Part shown: positions 1 through 5,611 of the stretch, piece by piece | Layout: each line of letters opens with the position of its first letter | How positions within the stretch are numbered: position 1 is the first letter of the stretch | Assembly (NCBI GenBank): GCA_937967665.1 | Contig: CALBSZ010000129.1 | Location: 1-5,611, forward strand | Reading direction: 5' to 3' | DNA length: 5,611 nt | From: an uncultured Planctomycetaceae bacterium | GTDB taxonomy: Bacteria; Planctomycetota; Planctomycetia; Pirellulales; Pirellulaceae | Translations under genes and position numbers: made by a program | The notes under the pieces: generated by a model | Told to the model about the DNA's origin: nothing | The model's input: only the letters and a program-made list of their open reading frames with translations | Databases searched by the model: none

Positions 1-3000
1 CCACGTCGAACAGCAAGATGGCGTCTTTTTGGCCGAGGTCGACGAGTTGTCGGATGCGGCGTTCACTTTCGCTGCCCGCGTTGGTGACGATTTCAACGGT
101 GGCCTTGCCCCCGGTGACGTCGCCCCAGACACGCCGCAGCAGGACGCGGTAAACGCCGCTGAAGCCCTGCGGGCAGGAATACGTTTCCGTCACGCCGTCG
201 ACGCTGGCCTGGTCCGGGCTGGAGTAGCGATCACCAATCAGCACGCCGCCCGAAGTGGAGCGGGGCGAGCGGTAGGAGCAAACCGTGCCGGTTGGCTCTT
301 CCACGATAATGTCGATATCGGCGTCGCCGGTCCAGGTCACTTTCACCAGGCAGTCTCGCATCAGCGCTTCCTGGATCTTGGCTTCGAGTTGCCGGGCGTG
401 TTCGTACTTGCCCGCGTCTTGCAGCGCGATCACCATCGCCTGGGCTTCCCGACGGGCCTCGTCCGCCAGGTGCCGGTATTGATGCGGCCAGGCCTGGCTG
501 AGCATGCCGACCGAAGCCCACTCGACCGCTGCGGCGTCCTGGGTTCGCTGCGCGATCTTGAGAGCCTTGATGAACGGTTCAGGGCGACTGGGATCCAGCT
601 TGGCGACCTGTTGCAATACCTTGAGGGCACGTGCGTCCAGTCCGAGCTGTTCCATGTAGAGTGCGATGTGGAGCATCTCTTCGCCGCTGGTGGCGAAGTC
701 GATAGCCGACATCAAGGCCCTTTCAATTTCCGCCTGCGGGGCGGGACGATCGTTCGTTTGCGCGTCCATGTGCAGTGAAATGGCCAAGGCTTCGTACATC
801 CACGGCTGCGCTTGTCCTTGCCGCAACGCGGCTTGAATCAAGGCGACGACTTCCGCGAATTGCTTTTCGCGGCGCAGTTGCCGGACCGTCTCGCGAACGC
901 GGACCGCGTTGGTTTCCCTCAGTTCCGCATCCGCGTGCCGGCTGGCGGCGAAAAACGCGTTCCAATCCTGTTCCGGCGCCAGCTCAATACGGCTCGCGTT
1001 GCGACGAGCGGGCTGCGCTGCCGGAGCGGGCTGCGCGGCTGTTTCGACGATTTCACGTTTTGCGCCCAAAGTCAGCGGTGCGTCGACCTGGAACAGACCG
1101 CCACCGCCGCCGAAGCCGCCCATGCCTGCGAGGGCGCCGCCGAGGCCGCCCAGGCCGCCGCCGCGACCGCCCATGCCGCCGCCGCCGAAGCCGCCGCCGC
1201 CGCCGCCGATGCCGCCGCCGCCGCCAAAGCCGTTGCCTTGGCCCAGGCCGCCGCCCATCTGGAAGGGATTGATGGAGCTGCTTTGGATCGGCAGAACAAG
1301 ATCGCCGACCGGATAGACCTTGGTGATCAGCTTCGACTCGGCCTCTTCCGGAGTCGTGATCAGCAGCACTTCGTCCCGGACGACGTACGTCAAGTCCAGG
1401 TCACGCAGCGTCAGCCGGAGGGCCGATCGCAAGGAAATGCCTTTCAGGTTCTTCGTGATGGGAACATCTGTTCCGATCCCCACATCGTCCAAGGCGCGTG
1501 TGTCTAGTTCGATTTGGATGTCGTGCTGGTCTTCCAGGAACGTCACAACTTCGTTCAGCGGGGATTCGATGAACTGCAGCGTCGTGTCGTTGTCCAGCGC
1601 CTGGTAGATCCGCTCTTCCGAGCTGCCTCGCTTGGCCAGATCCACCGACGAGTATTTAGCCCGGTCGCGAGTGATCCGTTCCCAGACATCCGGAGCCGGA
1701 TAGACAATCGGCGGTTCGTCCGGGAATGGGATGGCGGCCGTGTCGACGGAACGGATGACCAACGCCACGTTTTTCTGCCGCAAGTCGCGGATACGTTCTT
1801 CGGCGCTGATATGAAACTTCAGCCGCGCGTATTGGATCGAGGATTCCGTCACGGGATCGTCGGGACGAATCCGCCGCACCTCGGAAGCCACCGTGTTCTC
1901 TGCTTCCTCGTAGCGTCCTTCATCCATCAAGGAATCGAACTTTTCCATCAGGTGCATCACCGTTTCCTGATCTCGCAGGAAAGCGTCCACGATGCGTTTG
2001 CGTTCGTTATTCTTCGCGATTTCCTCTTGCCTTTGCAGTTTCTGCTGCAAGATCGTTTCGCGTTGGGCCTGCGCGAAGCGTATCGTGTCCTTGATCTGGT
2101 CTTGCAGCTGGGCCCTCACATTGGGGCTCACTTCTGACACCCCCACTTGTTCCAGCAGGATTTTCAAATCCGTAATCGCCTGGTCCGCGTTCGTCGTCAG
2201 GTTCTTGCGGGCGTTTTCGAGTCCGATTTTGACTTCGGTCTGAATCAAGTCCTCTTGAATCCGCTTGCGCTCTTCTTCTTGCATCAGGTAGGAACCCCTT
2301 TCCTGCTGGTAGCGTTCCAGCAAGCCGCCGCCTGCCGGCGCGGGTTCGCCGCCATCGACTTGCACGGCCATCAGACGCAACGGGGCGTCCTGATCGGCCT
2401 GCGTTTCGCTGTTGTTTTGGATTGCGCGACGAATCGCATTGGCCTGCGGGTTGTTGGGGTCACGTTGCAAGGCCGCCTCGCTGACATTGCGTGCCCCTTC
2501 GTAATCGCCGTTCCGCAACGCAGATTCTCCGATGCGGGCAAGTTGCTCCGCCGTGGCGAGAATCTGGCGACCAGCCTCGCGGAGCCCCACGTTGCCGATG
2601 GTGGGCATGGTCTGCCCTTGGTTTTTGCTGTACTGGTCGACCAACTGCGGCAGGTACGCGAAGTCAGGATTCGAAGCAGCAGCGGTGGCTTGCCATTCCA
2701 GGCGAACCGGCTGGCCGTTCACCGTGGCGTCGACGGCAACCGAATGATCCGCGCCGCGCTTGAGCTTGCCAATCACGACCGTCTCGCGATCCGCTCGCAG
2801 CGGCGGTAGAGTGGCCGGCAGCGTGTCACGCAGGCCATCACCAAAATGCGCTTCGGTGGGCCAGGCGATCGGGGTATGCACCACGTCGACCATGGCGAGT
2901 CCGGCCTGCTGGGCCGAATGTTCGCCGTCCGCGTCAATGTACAACATGCCTCCCGTATGATTCGCCAACGTGGCCAGCAACGCGATATCACGCTGCGGAC

Positions 3001-3601
3001 CGATTGCATAACTGGATACAGGAATGTGCGCATGGACCAACTTCTTACCGATCTCAGCGAATTCCTTGTCTGCGAATAAATTCGCCTTGCTCATCCCGTC
3101 ACCGATGTACACGACCGCCTGCGTTCGCGGAGATGCGGCCTTCTCAAATGCCTGGACCGCCGTGAGCAGCGCTTCGTGAAGGTCGGTGGACCCCAGCGGC
3201 GTGCGCTGGTCAAGCAGACTGAGCGCGCTCACCATCTGCGGGCTGGAAGGGGCGACAAAGGTGTCGGTCAGTTCGACGCTGGTGACATCCACCGCCAGCA
3301 GCTGGACACGATCGTCGGCACCAAGACCTTTGACCATCGTTTTCAAGGCGGTTATGGAGTCATCGCGAAACAGGCCAGTCTGACTCGCCGAAGTGTCGAT
3401 CAAGACGAGCACATCGCACGCCTGTCGGGTGGCGGCGAGCTGCGGTTTAAGGCCGATCGCGAAGAAGGTTGCTGTGGGGCTGTCGAAGGTCGACAGCGTG
3501 CTGTTCGACAGTGTTGTCGGGCCTTGCTCCGCGGCCGACAGGAACGCTGCAGGAACTGCAACAAGGGAAAAACACGCAAGGAACAAACTGCGTTTTGACA
3601 T
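1..3601 (-). CDS. Large exported VWA / helical-repeat / STN-like / Gly-rich protein, 3' end missing
   Basis: The frame is open for 1200 codons and runs off the left edge, so the C-terminus is missing. In order I see: a Sec-type signal peptide (KR at 3-4, hydrophobic to about 21, likely cleavage after SAA at 22-24); a VWA domain (about 63-225) with a DTSAS metal-site motif at 69-73, the MIDAS threonine in GSTD at 137-140 and IGDG at 166-169; a TPR-like hairpin pair (about 341-385); a charged, probably coiled-coil stretch (about 425-560); an STN-like domain (about 672-755) followed by KVYPVGDL; a glycine-rich tract (783-835); a second TPR-like helical region (about 880-1075); and a beta-rich domain from about 1081 with GDADIDIIVEEP. 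VWA, TPR and STN domains usually bind proteins, so a periplasmic or envelope scaffold is inferred; substrate and partners are unknown. No enzyme motif is seen. It is preceded by a 443-base gap, so it is probably transcribed on its own. Confidence 0.93.
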   Translation of the reverse strand, partial: MSKRSLFLACFSLVAVPAAFLSAAEQGPTTLSNSTLSTFDSPTATFFAIGLKPQLAATRQACDVLVLIDTSASQTGLFRDDSITALKTMVKGLGADDRVQLLAVDVTSVELTDTFVAPSSPQMVSALSLLDQRTPLGSTDLHEALLTAVQAFEKAASPRTQAVVYIGDGMSKANLFADKEFAEIGKKLVHAHIPVSSYAIGPQRDIALLATLANHTGGMLYIDADGEHSAQQAGLAMVDVVHTPIAWPTEAHFGDGLRDTLPATLPPLRADRETVVIGKLKRGADHSVAVDATVNGQPVRLEWQATAAASNPDFAYLPQLVDQYSKNQGQTMPTIGNVGLREAGRQILATAEQLARIGESALRNGDYEGARNVSEAALQRDPNNPQANAIRRAIQNNSETQADQDAPLRLMAVQVDGGEPAPAGGGLLERYQQERGSYLMQEEERKRIQEDLIQTEVKIGLENARKNLTTNADQAITDLKILLEQVGVSEVSPNVRAQLQDQIKDTIRFAQAQRETILQQKLQRQEEIAKNNERKRIVDAFLRDQETVMHLMEKFDSLMDEGRYEEAENTVASEVRRIRPDDPVTESSIQYARLKFHISAEERIRDLRQKNVALVIRSVDTAAIPFPDEPPIVYPAPDVWERITRDRAKYSSVDLAKRGSSEERIYQALDNDTTLQFIESPLNEVVTFLEDQHDIQIELDTRALDDVGIGTDVPITKNLKGISLRSALRLTLRDLDLTYVVRDEVLLITTPEEAESKLITKVYPVGDLVLPIQSSSINPFQMGGGLGQGNGFGGGGGIGGGGGGFGGGGMGGRGGGLGGLGGALAGMGGFGGGGGLFQVDAPLTLGAKREIVETAAQPAPAAQPARRNASRIELAPEQDWNAFFAASRHADAELRETNAVRVRETVRQLRREKQFAEVVALIQAALRQGQAQPWMYEALAISLHMDAQTNDRPAPQAEIERALMSAIDFATSGEEMLHIALYMEQLGLDARALKVLQQVAKLDPSRPEPFIKALKIAQRTQDAAAVEWASVGMLSQAWPHQYRHLADEARREAQAMVIALQDAGKYEHARQLEAKIQEALMRDCLVKVTWTGDADIDIIVEEPTGTVCSYRSPRSTSGGVLIGDRYSSPDQASVDGVTETYSCPQGFSGVYRVLLRRVWGDVTGGKATVEIVTNAGSESERRIRQLVDLGQKDAILLFDV
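1097..1255 (-). repeat. Glycine-rich low-complexity tract encoded by GGC triplets
   Basis: Residues 783-835 of the large VWA protein contain 38 glycines in 53 positions, interrupted by Phe, Leu, Met, Ile, Asn, Gln, Arg and Ala. Almost every glycine codon is GGC, which gives runs of GCC triplets on the plus strand. The tract sits directly after the STN-like domain and before an Ala/Pro/Gln-rich linker, so a flexible spacer is the simplest reading. The near-pure trinucleotide composition makes it prone to length change by slippage and to sequencing or assembly error; the frame is nevertheless intact across it. Confidence 0.85.
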
Positions 3602-3609
3602 GGTCATTG

Positions 3610-3613
3610 CTCC
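3610..3613 (-). promoter_or_regulatory. Ribosome binding site of the VWA gene (decides the start)
   Basis: GGAG on the minus strand lies 8 bases before the ATG at 3601 but only 2 bases before an in-frame ATG at 3607. The spacing favours 3601, giving a protein that begins MSKRS, rather than MTMSKRS. The choice adds or removes only two residues ahead of the signal peptide. Confidence 0.6.
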
Positions 3614-3950
3614 AATCGCAGAAACTACGAAACCACCGCCTGCTGGTGATACCGCGCGAAAAGTTGATTTATGGAAGGGGCTCTCTCTCCTGTTCCGAAT
3701 TGGAAAGCCCTGCCTTGCCCAGAGTTGGAGCGGCGCATTCATCGTGTTCCGGGAAGCACCGCCACCTTCTATTCTATTCTCTCGACCGAATTTATGCTAC
3801 CAAAAAATGGAAACCCGCCTTGAAATCCGAGGAACCGCCGCTTTTTCCAGTCGGGGTAAACCCGGTAATCTGCGGTAGTTGGCCCTGGGCCGGCGCAATC
3901 CAGAACTTACCAGCGCCAGGTTCCGTCATCCGACAAGCTCGAAATGCTCG

Positions 3951-4006
3951 AAGCACAAGCGAGTGGGTAAGTTACGAGCGCATACACTGGCTCGCGCTGC
4001 GTGCTT
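3951..4006. repeat. Imperfect inverted repeat downstream of the hydrolase gene
   Basis: AAGCAC (3951-3956) pairs with GTGCTT (4001-4006), and GCGAG (3959-3963) pairs with CTCGC (3991-3995), separated by an internal loop of 2 and 5 bases; the apical loop is 27 bases. A competing short stem, CGAGC (3975-3979) with GCTCG (3990-3994), uses part of the same arm. It begins about 40 bases past the hydrolase stop in the 3' untranslated region. There is no T tract, so it could stabilise the transcript end or be chance. Confidence 0.3.
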
Positions 4007-4044
4007 GTATTTTGGCGAATTGCCGCAAAGTTGGCGCTGTCCAC

Positions 4045-4899
4045 CTAAGCATCGTTTTTTTCGTTGCATTCCGTAATCCGGCCGTACAGCTCGGGACGCC
4101 GGTCCCGGAAGCGGTGAATTTCGTGAACGTTCGGGATGCGCACCAGGTGTTTATTCCGCGCCCGCTGGACGTCGATATCGGCCCACAAGATGGCTTCTTC
4201 TTGATGCAACGCCTCGGCCACGACGCTGCCGTTGGGCTGGCAGATACGGCTCGTACCGACGAATCCAATGCCACGCTCGGTCCCGATCCGATTGATGGCG
4301 GCGTAGTAGACATTGTTTTCCATGGCGCGGCACTGCGCCGTCCAGTCGGCGTTGCAGCGCGCGGCCTGAGGCCAGTTGGTTGGCAGCAGGATCAAATCGG
4401 CCCCCTCCAACGCCAGAATCCGACTCGATTCGGGAAAGGAGCCGTCGTAGCAGATGTTCATGCCGATCTTCACTCCCCGGACGTCATGGACCGCAAAGGG
4501 GCGATCGCCCGCGGCGACAAAACGATCGACACCGAGAAACGGTAGATGGATCTTCCGATACGCGCCGATGACGCCGTCCGGCCCGACGCACACGCAGGCA
4601 TTGAAGAGGTGATCGCCGTCGGCTTCCAGCAGGCCCGTGACGACGTGGGTTTGCAACCGCCCGCACAATTCCGTCAGACGGGCGACGGTGTTGCCAGAGA
4701 GGGACTCGGCATGCGGTCGCGCTTCGTCCAGGCTTTCGAAGCAGTAGCCGGTCAAGAAACATTCCGGGAAAACCGTCAGGTCTGCCCCGTCCTGCGTGGT
4801 CTGGGCTACGACCGATTCGAGTTTTTCCAGATTTGCGGCGACGTCGGCGAACGTGACATCACACTGGACGCCGGCCAGTCGGAAGCGAGATGGTGCCAT
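4045..4899 (-). CDS. Carbon-nitrogen hydrolase, nitrilase superfamily
   Basis: This complete 284-residue protein has the usual length and layout of a single-domain nitrilase-superfamily amidase. The triad is visible: Glu46 in FPECFLTGY, Lys116 in YRKIHLP and Cys150 in CYDGSFPE, where the cysteine is the nucleophile. Further landmarks are the early VQCDV strand (11-15), GVKIGMNIC before the nucleophile and LLPTNWP (171-177). Members hydrolyse non-peptide C-N bonds in amides, carbamoyl groups or, rarely, nitriles; the substrate cannot be read from sequence, and an amidase is more likely than a true nitrilase. There is no signal peptide, so it is cytoplasmic. The start at 4899 is supported by GAGG 5 bases upstream and a TATAAT box further upstream. 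It is divergent from the phosphofructokinase. The stop is TAG; the C-terminal tail is polar and charged. Confidence 0.93.
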   Translation of the reverse strand: MAPSRFRLAGVQCDVTFADVAANLEKLESVVAQTTQDGADLTVFPECFLTGYCFESLDEARPHAESLSGNTVARLTELCGRLQTHVVTGLLEADGDHLFNACVCVGPDGVIGAYRKIHLPFLGVDRFVAAGDRPFAVHDVRGVKIGMNICYDGSFPESSRILALEGADLILLPTNWPQAARCNADWTAQCRAMENNVYYAAINRIGTERGIGFVGTSRICQPNGSVVAEALHQEEAILWADIDVQRARNKHLVRIPNVHEIHRFRDRRPELYGRITECNEKNDA

Positions 4900-4904
4900 G
4901 AGAA

Positions 4905-4908
4905 CCTC
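4905..4908 (-). promoter_or_regulatory. Ribosome binding site of the carbon-nitrogen hydrolase
   Basis: GAGG on the minus strand stands 5 bases before the ATG at 4899. It fits the start that gives the short N-terminus (MAPSRFRLAGVQC) expected just before the first beta strand of this fold. Confidence 0.6.
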
Positions 4909-4913
4909 GGATG

Positions 4914-4943
4914 TTGTGTGAAACAGAAGAGCCGCATTATACT
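4914..4943 (+). promoter_or_regulatory. Candidate sigma70-type promoter for phosphofructokinase
   Basis: TTGTGT at 4914-4919 and TATACT at 4938-4943 are separated by 18 bases. If used, the leader would be roughly 120 bases long and would include the hairpin at 5019-5053. Its -10 box overlaps that of the opposite-strand promoter candidate by four bases, so polymerase could not occupy both at once. Confidence 0.35.
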
Positions 4944-4966
4944 TGGGCCGTTAAATTTGGCGACAA
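4936..4966 (-). promoter_or_regulatory. Candidate sigma70-type promoter for the hydrolase
   Basis: Read on the minus strand, a perfect TATAAT box lies at 4941-4936 and TTGTCG, a 4/6 match to the -35 consensus, at 4966-4961. The spacer is 19 bases, a little long. The predicted transcript would start about 30 bases before the ATG at 4899, leaving room for the GAGG site. Planctomycete promoter rules are poorly known, so this is a pattern match only. Confidence 0.45.
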
Positions 4967-5018
4967 GGGGCAGGGCAGTGGTACCAGCGACAGCCGGGTG
5001 GGATGTGCACTTCCGCGT

Positions 5019-5053
5019 CCAGGCCGTCCGGACTGCGGTGTCCGGAACCCTGG
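5019..5053 (+). promoter_or_regulatory. Strong hairpin in the phosphofructokinase leader
   Basis: A perfect 7-base-pair stem, TCCGGAC (5027-5033) with GTCCGGA (5040-5046), closes a 6-base TGCGGT loop. An outer 5-base-pair stem, CCAGG (5019-5023) with CCTGG (5049-5053), extends it across a 3/2-base internal loop. It ends 11 bases before the GAGG ribosome binding site. No T run follows on either strand, so it is not a standard terminator. It could influence translation or RNA stability, or act as a protein-binding DNA palindrome; the role is inferred. Confidence 0.45.
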
Positions 5054-5064
5054 GATAGCAAAAC

Positions 5065-5068
5065 GAGG
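5065..5068 (+). promoter_or_regulatory. Ribosome binding site of phosphofructokinase
   Basis: GAGG lies 5 bases before the ATG at 5074 and fixes this start, which places the first beta strand (MRIGVFCSGG) exactly at the N-terminus, as is usual for the family. Confidence 0.65.
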
Positions 5069-5073
5069 TGGCG

Positions 5074-5611
5074 ATGCGGATTGGAGTTTTTTGCAGCGGC
5101 GGCGACGCTCCGGGAATGAATGCCTGCGTTCGTTCCGTGGTTCAAACGGCGGTATCTGCCGGTCACGAAGTCGTCGGGATTCGGCGAGGCTATCAAGGGC
5201 TGCTGGACGAAAACTTTTTTGTCGATGCGACCGGCAACCCTCGGCTGACACTCAGGTCGGTGGCTGGCTGGTCGCGGTTTGGCGGCACCTTCTTGCATAG
5301 CAGCCGCAGTGAGCAGTTTCGCGCCGTTGAGGGGCAGCGGAAAGCAGCCGAAATCCTCTGCCGGCACGAAATCGATGCGTTGATTCCGATTGGCGGGGAC
5401 GGCACGTTTACCGGCGCGGTGGAGCTGGCCAAGTGCTGGGACGGCCAGGTCGTTGGGGCGCCGGGAACGATTGACAATGATCTGATGGGAACCGATTTCA
5501 CCATCGGTTTTTCGACAGCCGTGCAAACCGCGGTTGAGGCGGTAGACAAGATCCGTGACACGGCGGAGAGTCACGAACGCATGTTCCTGATCGAAGTCAT
5601 GGGGCGGCACA
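5074..5611 (+). CDS. ATP-dependent 6-phosphofructokinase, N-terminal 179 residues
   Basis: This is the start of a phosphofructokinase, which phosphorylates fructose 6-phosphate to fructose 1,6-bisphosphate in glycolysis, in the cytoplasm. Visible family motifs are SGGDAPGMNA (8-17, phosphate-binding loop), PIGGDGTF (105-112), PGTIDND (130-136, with Asp134 as the expected catalytic base), TDFTIGFSTA (140-149), an R-to-SHER stretch (161-169) and MGRH (176-179) at the window edge. Gly110 in GGDG and Gly131 in PGTIDND are the residues typical of ATP users; pyrophosphate-dependent enzymes usually have Asp and Lys there. No frameshift is seen. The gene runs off the right edge, so about half of a usual 320-360-residue subunit is missing and allosteric residues cannot be fully judged. 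A pfkA-like name would fit, but I leave the symbol blank because subgroup assignment needs the full protein. Confidence 0.95.
   Translation, partial: MRIGVFCSGGDAPGMNACVRSVVQTAVSAGHEVVGIRRGYQGLLDENFFVDATGNPRLTLRSVAGWSRFGGTFLHSSRSEQFRAVEGQRKAAEILCRHEIDALIPIGGDGTFTGAVELAKCWDGQVVGAPGTIDNDLMGTDFTIGFSTAVQTAVEAVDKIRDTAESHERMFLIEVMGRH

Larger units (their letters stand above)
3602..4044. other. 443-base gap between the hydrolase and the VWA gene; no gene supported
   Basis: It holds the 3' flank of the hydrolase gene and the leader of the VWA gene, both read leftward. I find no RNA gene and no credible small protein. The most AT-rich patch (about 3767-3812) includes three near-copies of a five-base unit (TTCTA, TTCTA, TTCTC at 3767-3781) and is the likeliest place for the VWA promoter, but no clear -35/-10 pair could be fixed. 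Inverted repeats lie at 3904-3910/3967-3973 and 3951-4006, and GGCCCTGGGCC near 3881-3891 is a short palindrome. None is followed on the minus strand by a T run, so no intrinsic terminator is called. Confidence 0.7.

Noticed and set aside
29..3598. A chain of long plus-strand open frames opposite the VWA gene (for example 29-778, 812-1507, 1514-2137, 2147-2809)
   Set aside because: All sit in the register directly opposite the minus-strand codons, which carry clear VWA and STN-like motifs. Their products are low-complexity or unrecognisable, and GC-rich third positions explain the openness.
3572..3601. A lipoprotein signal at Cys10 of the VWA protein
   Set aside because: The hydrophobic stretch before Cys10 is too short and the FLAC context is a poor lipobox. 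The hydrophobic segment continues past the cysteine to a normal cleavage site near residue 24.
3879..4076. Possible 65-residue gene in the gap, plus strand
   Set aside because: It needs a TTG start, has no ribosome binding site, has an arginine- and serine-rich nonsense-like composition and overlaps the hydrolase end.
3469..4545. A 358-codon plus-strand open frame crossing the gap
   Set aside because: It starts opposite the VWA signal peptide, runs through the gap and ends opposite the hydrolase active site. It has no recognisable domain and conflicts with two well-supported genes.
5019..5053. The leader hairpin as an intrinsic terminator
   Set aside because: No T run follows the stem on either strand, and no upstream gene is transcribed into it on the plus strand.
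4951..5610. A 219-codon minus-strand open frame opposite phosphofructokinase
   Set aside because: The plus strand carries unmistakable phosphofructokinase motifs in the same place; the antisense product has no family features.
1..5611. Mobile element, CRISPR array, tRNA or toxin-antitoxin pair
   Set aside because: No transposase or recombinase motifs, regularly spaced repeats, cloverleaf sequences or small paired genes were found on either strand.

Overview
The window looks like chromosomal DNA of a GC-rich planctomycete, probably a Pirellula/Rhodopirellula-like lineage. The main clue is a very large exported protein that joins a von Willebrand factor A (VWA) domain, helical repeats, a secretin/TonB short N-terminal (STN-like) domain and a glycine-rich linker. 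I know this architecture mainly from Planctomycetota. The assignment is inferred from recalled family patterns, not from a search. No rRNA, tRNA, transposase, CRISPR array or phage gene is visible.

Layout: (1) Positions 1-3601, minus strand: the 5' part (1200 codons, no stop) of the VWA/STN-like protein; its C-terminus lies beyond the left edge. (2) 3602-4044: a 443-base gap that holds the leader of this gene and the 3' flank of the next; it has small inverted repeats but no gene that I can support. (3) 4045-4899, minus strand: a complete carbon-nitrogen hydrolase (nitrilase superfamily) with its Glu-Lys-Cys triad. (4) 4900-5073: a divergent control region with overlapping candidate promoters for both directions and a strong hairpin just before the next gene. 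(5) 5074-5611, plus strand: the first 179 codons of an ATP-type 6-phosphofructokinase, cut by the right edge.

The three genes have no evident shared pathway. The hydrolase and the VWA gene point the same way but are 443 bases apart, so separate transcription is more likely than an operon. The hydrolase and the phosphofructokinase are transcribed divergently from a short shared region and could be co-regulated, but nothing seen proves it. Many long open frames lie opposite the three genes; they are explained by GC-rich third codon positions and are left out. I did not find a convincing new multi-gene system. The items most worth a second look are the domain fusion in the large exported protein, the phosphofructokinase leader hairpin and the interlocked divergent promoters.
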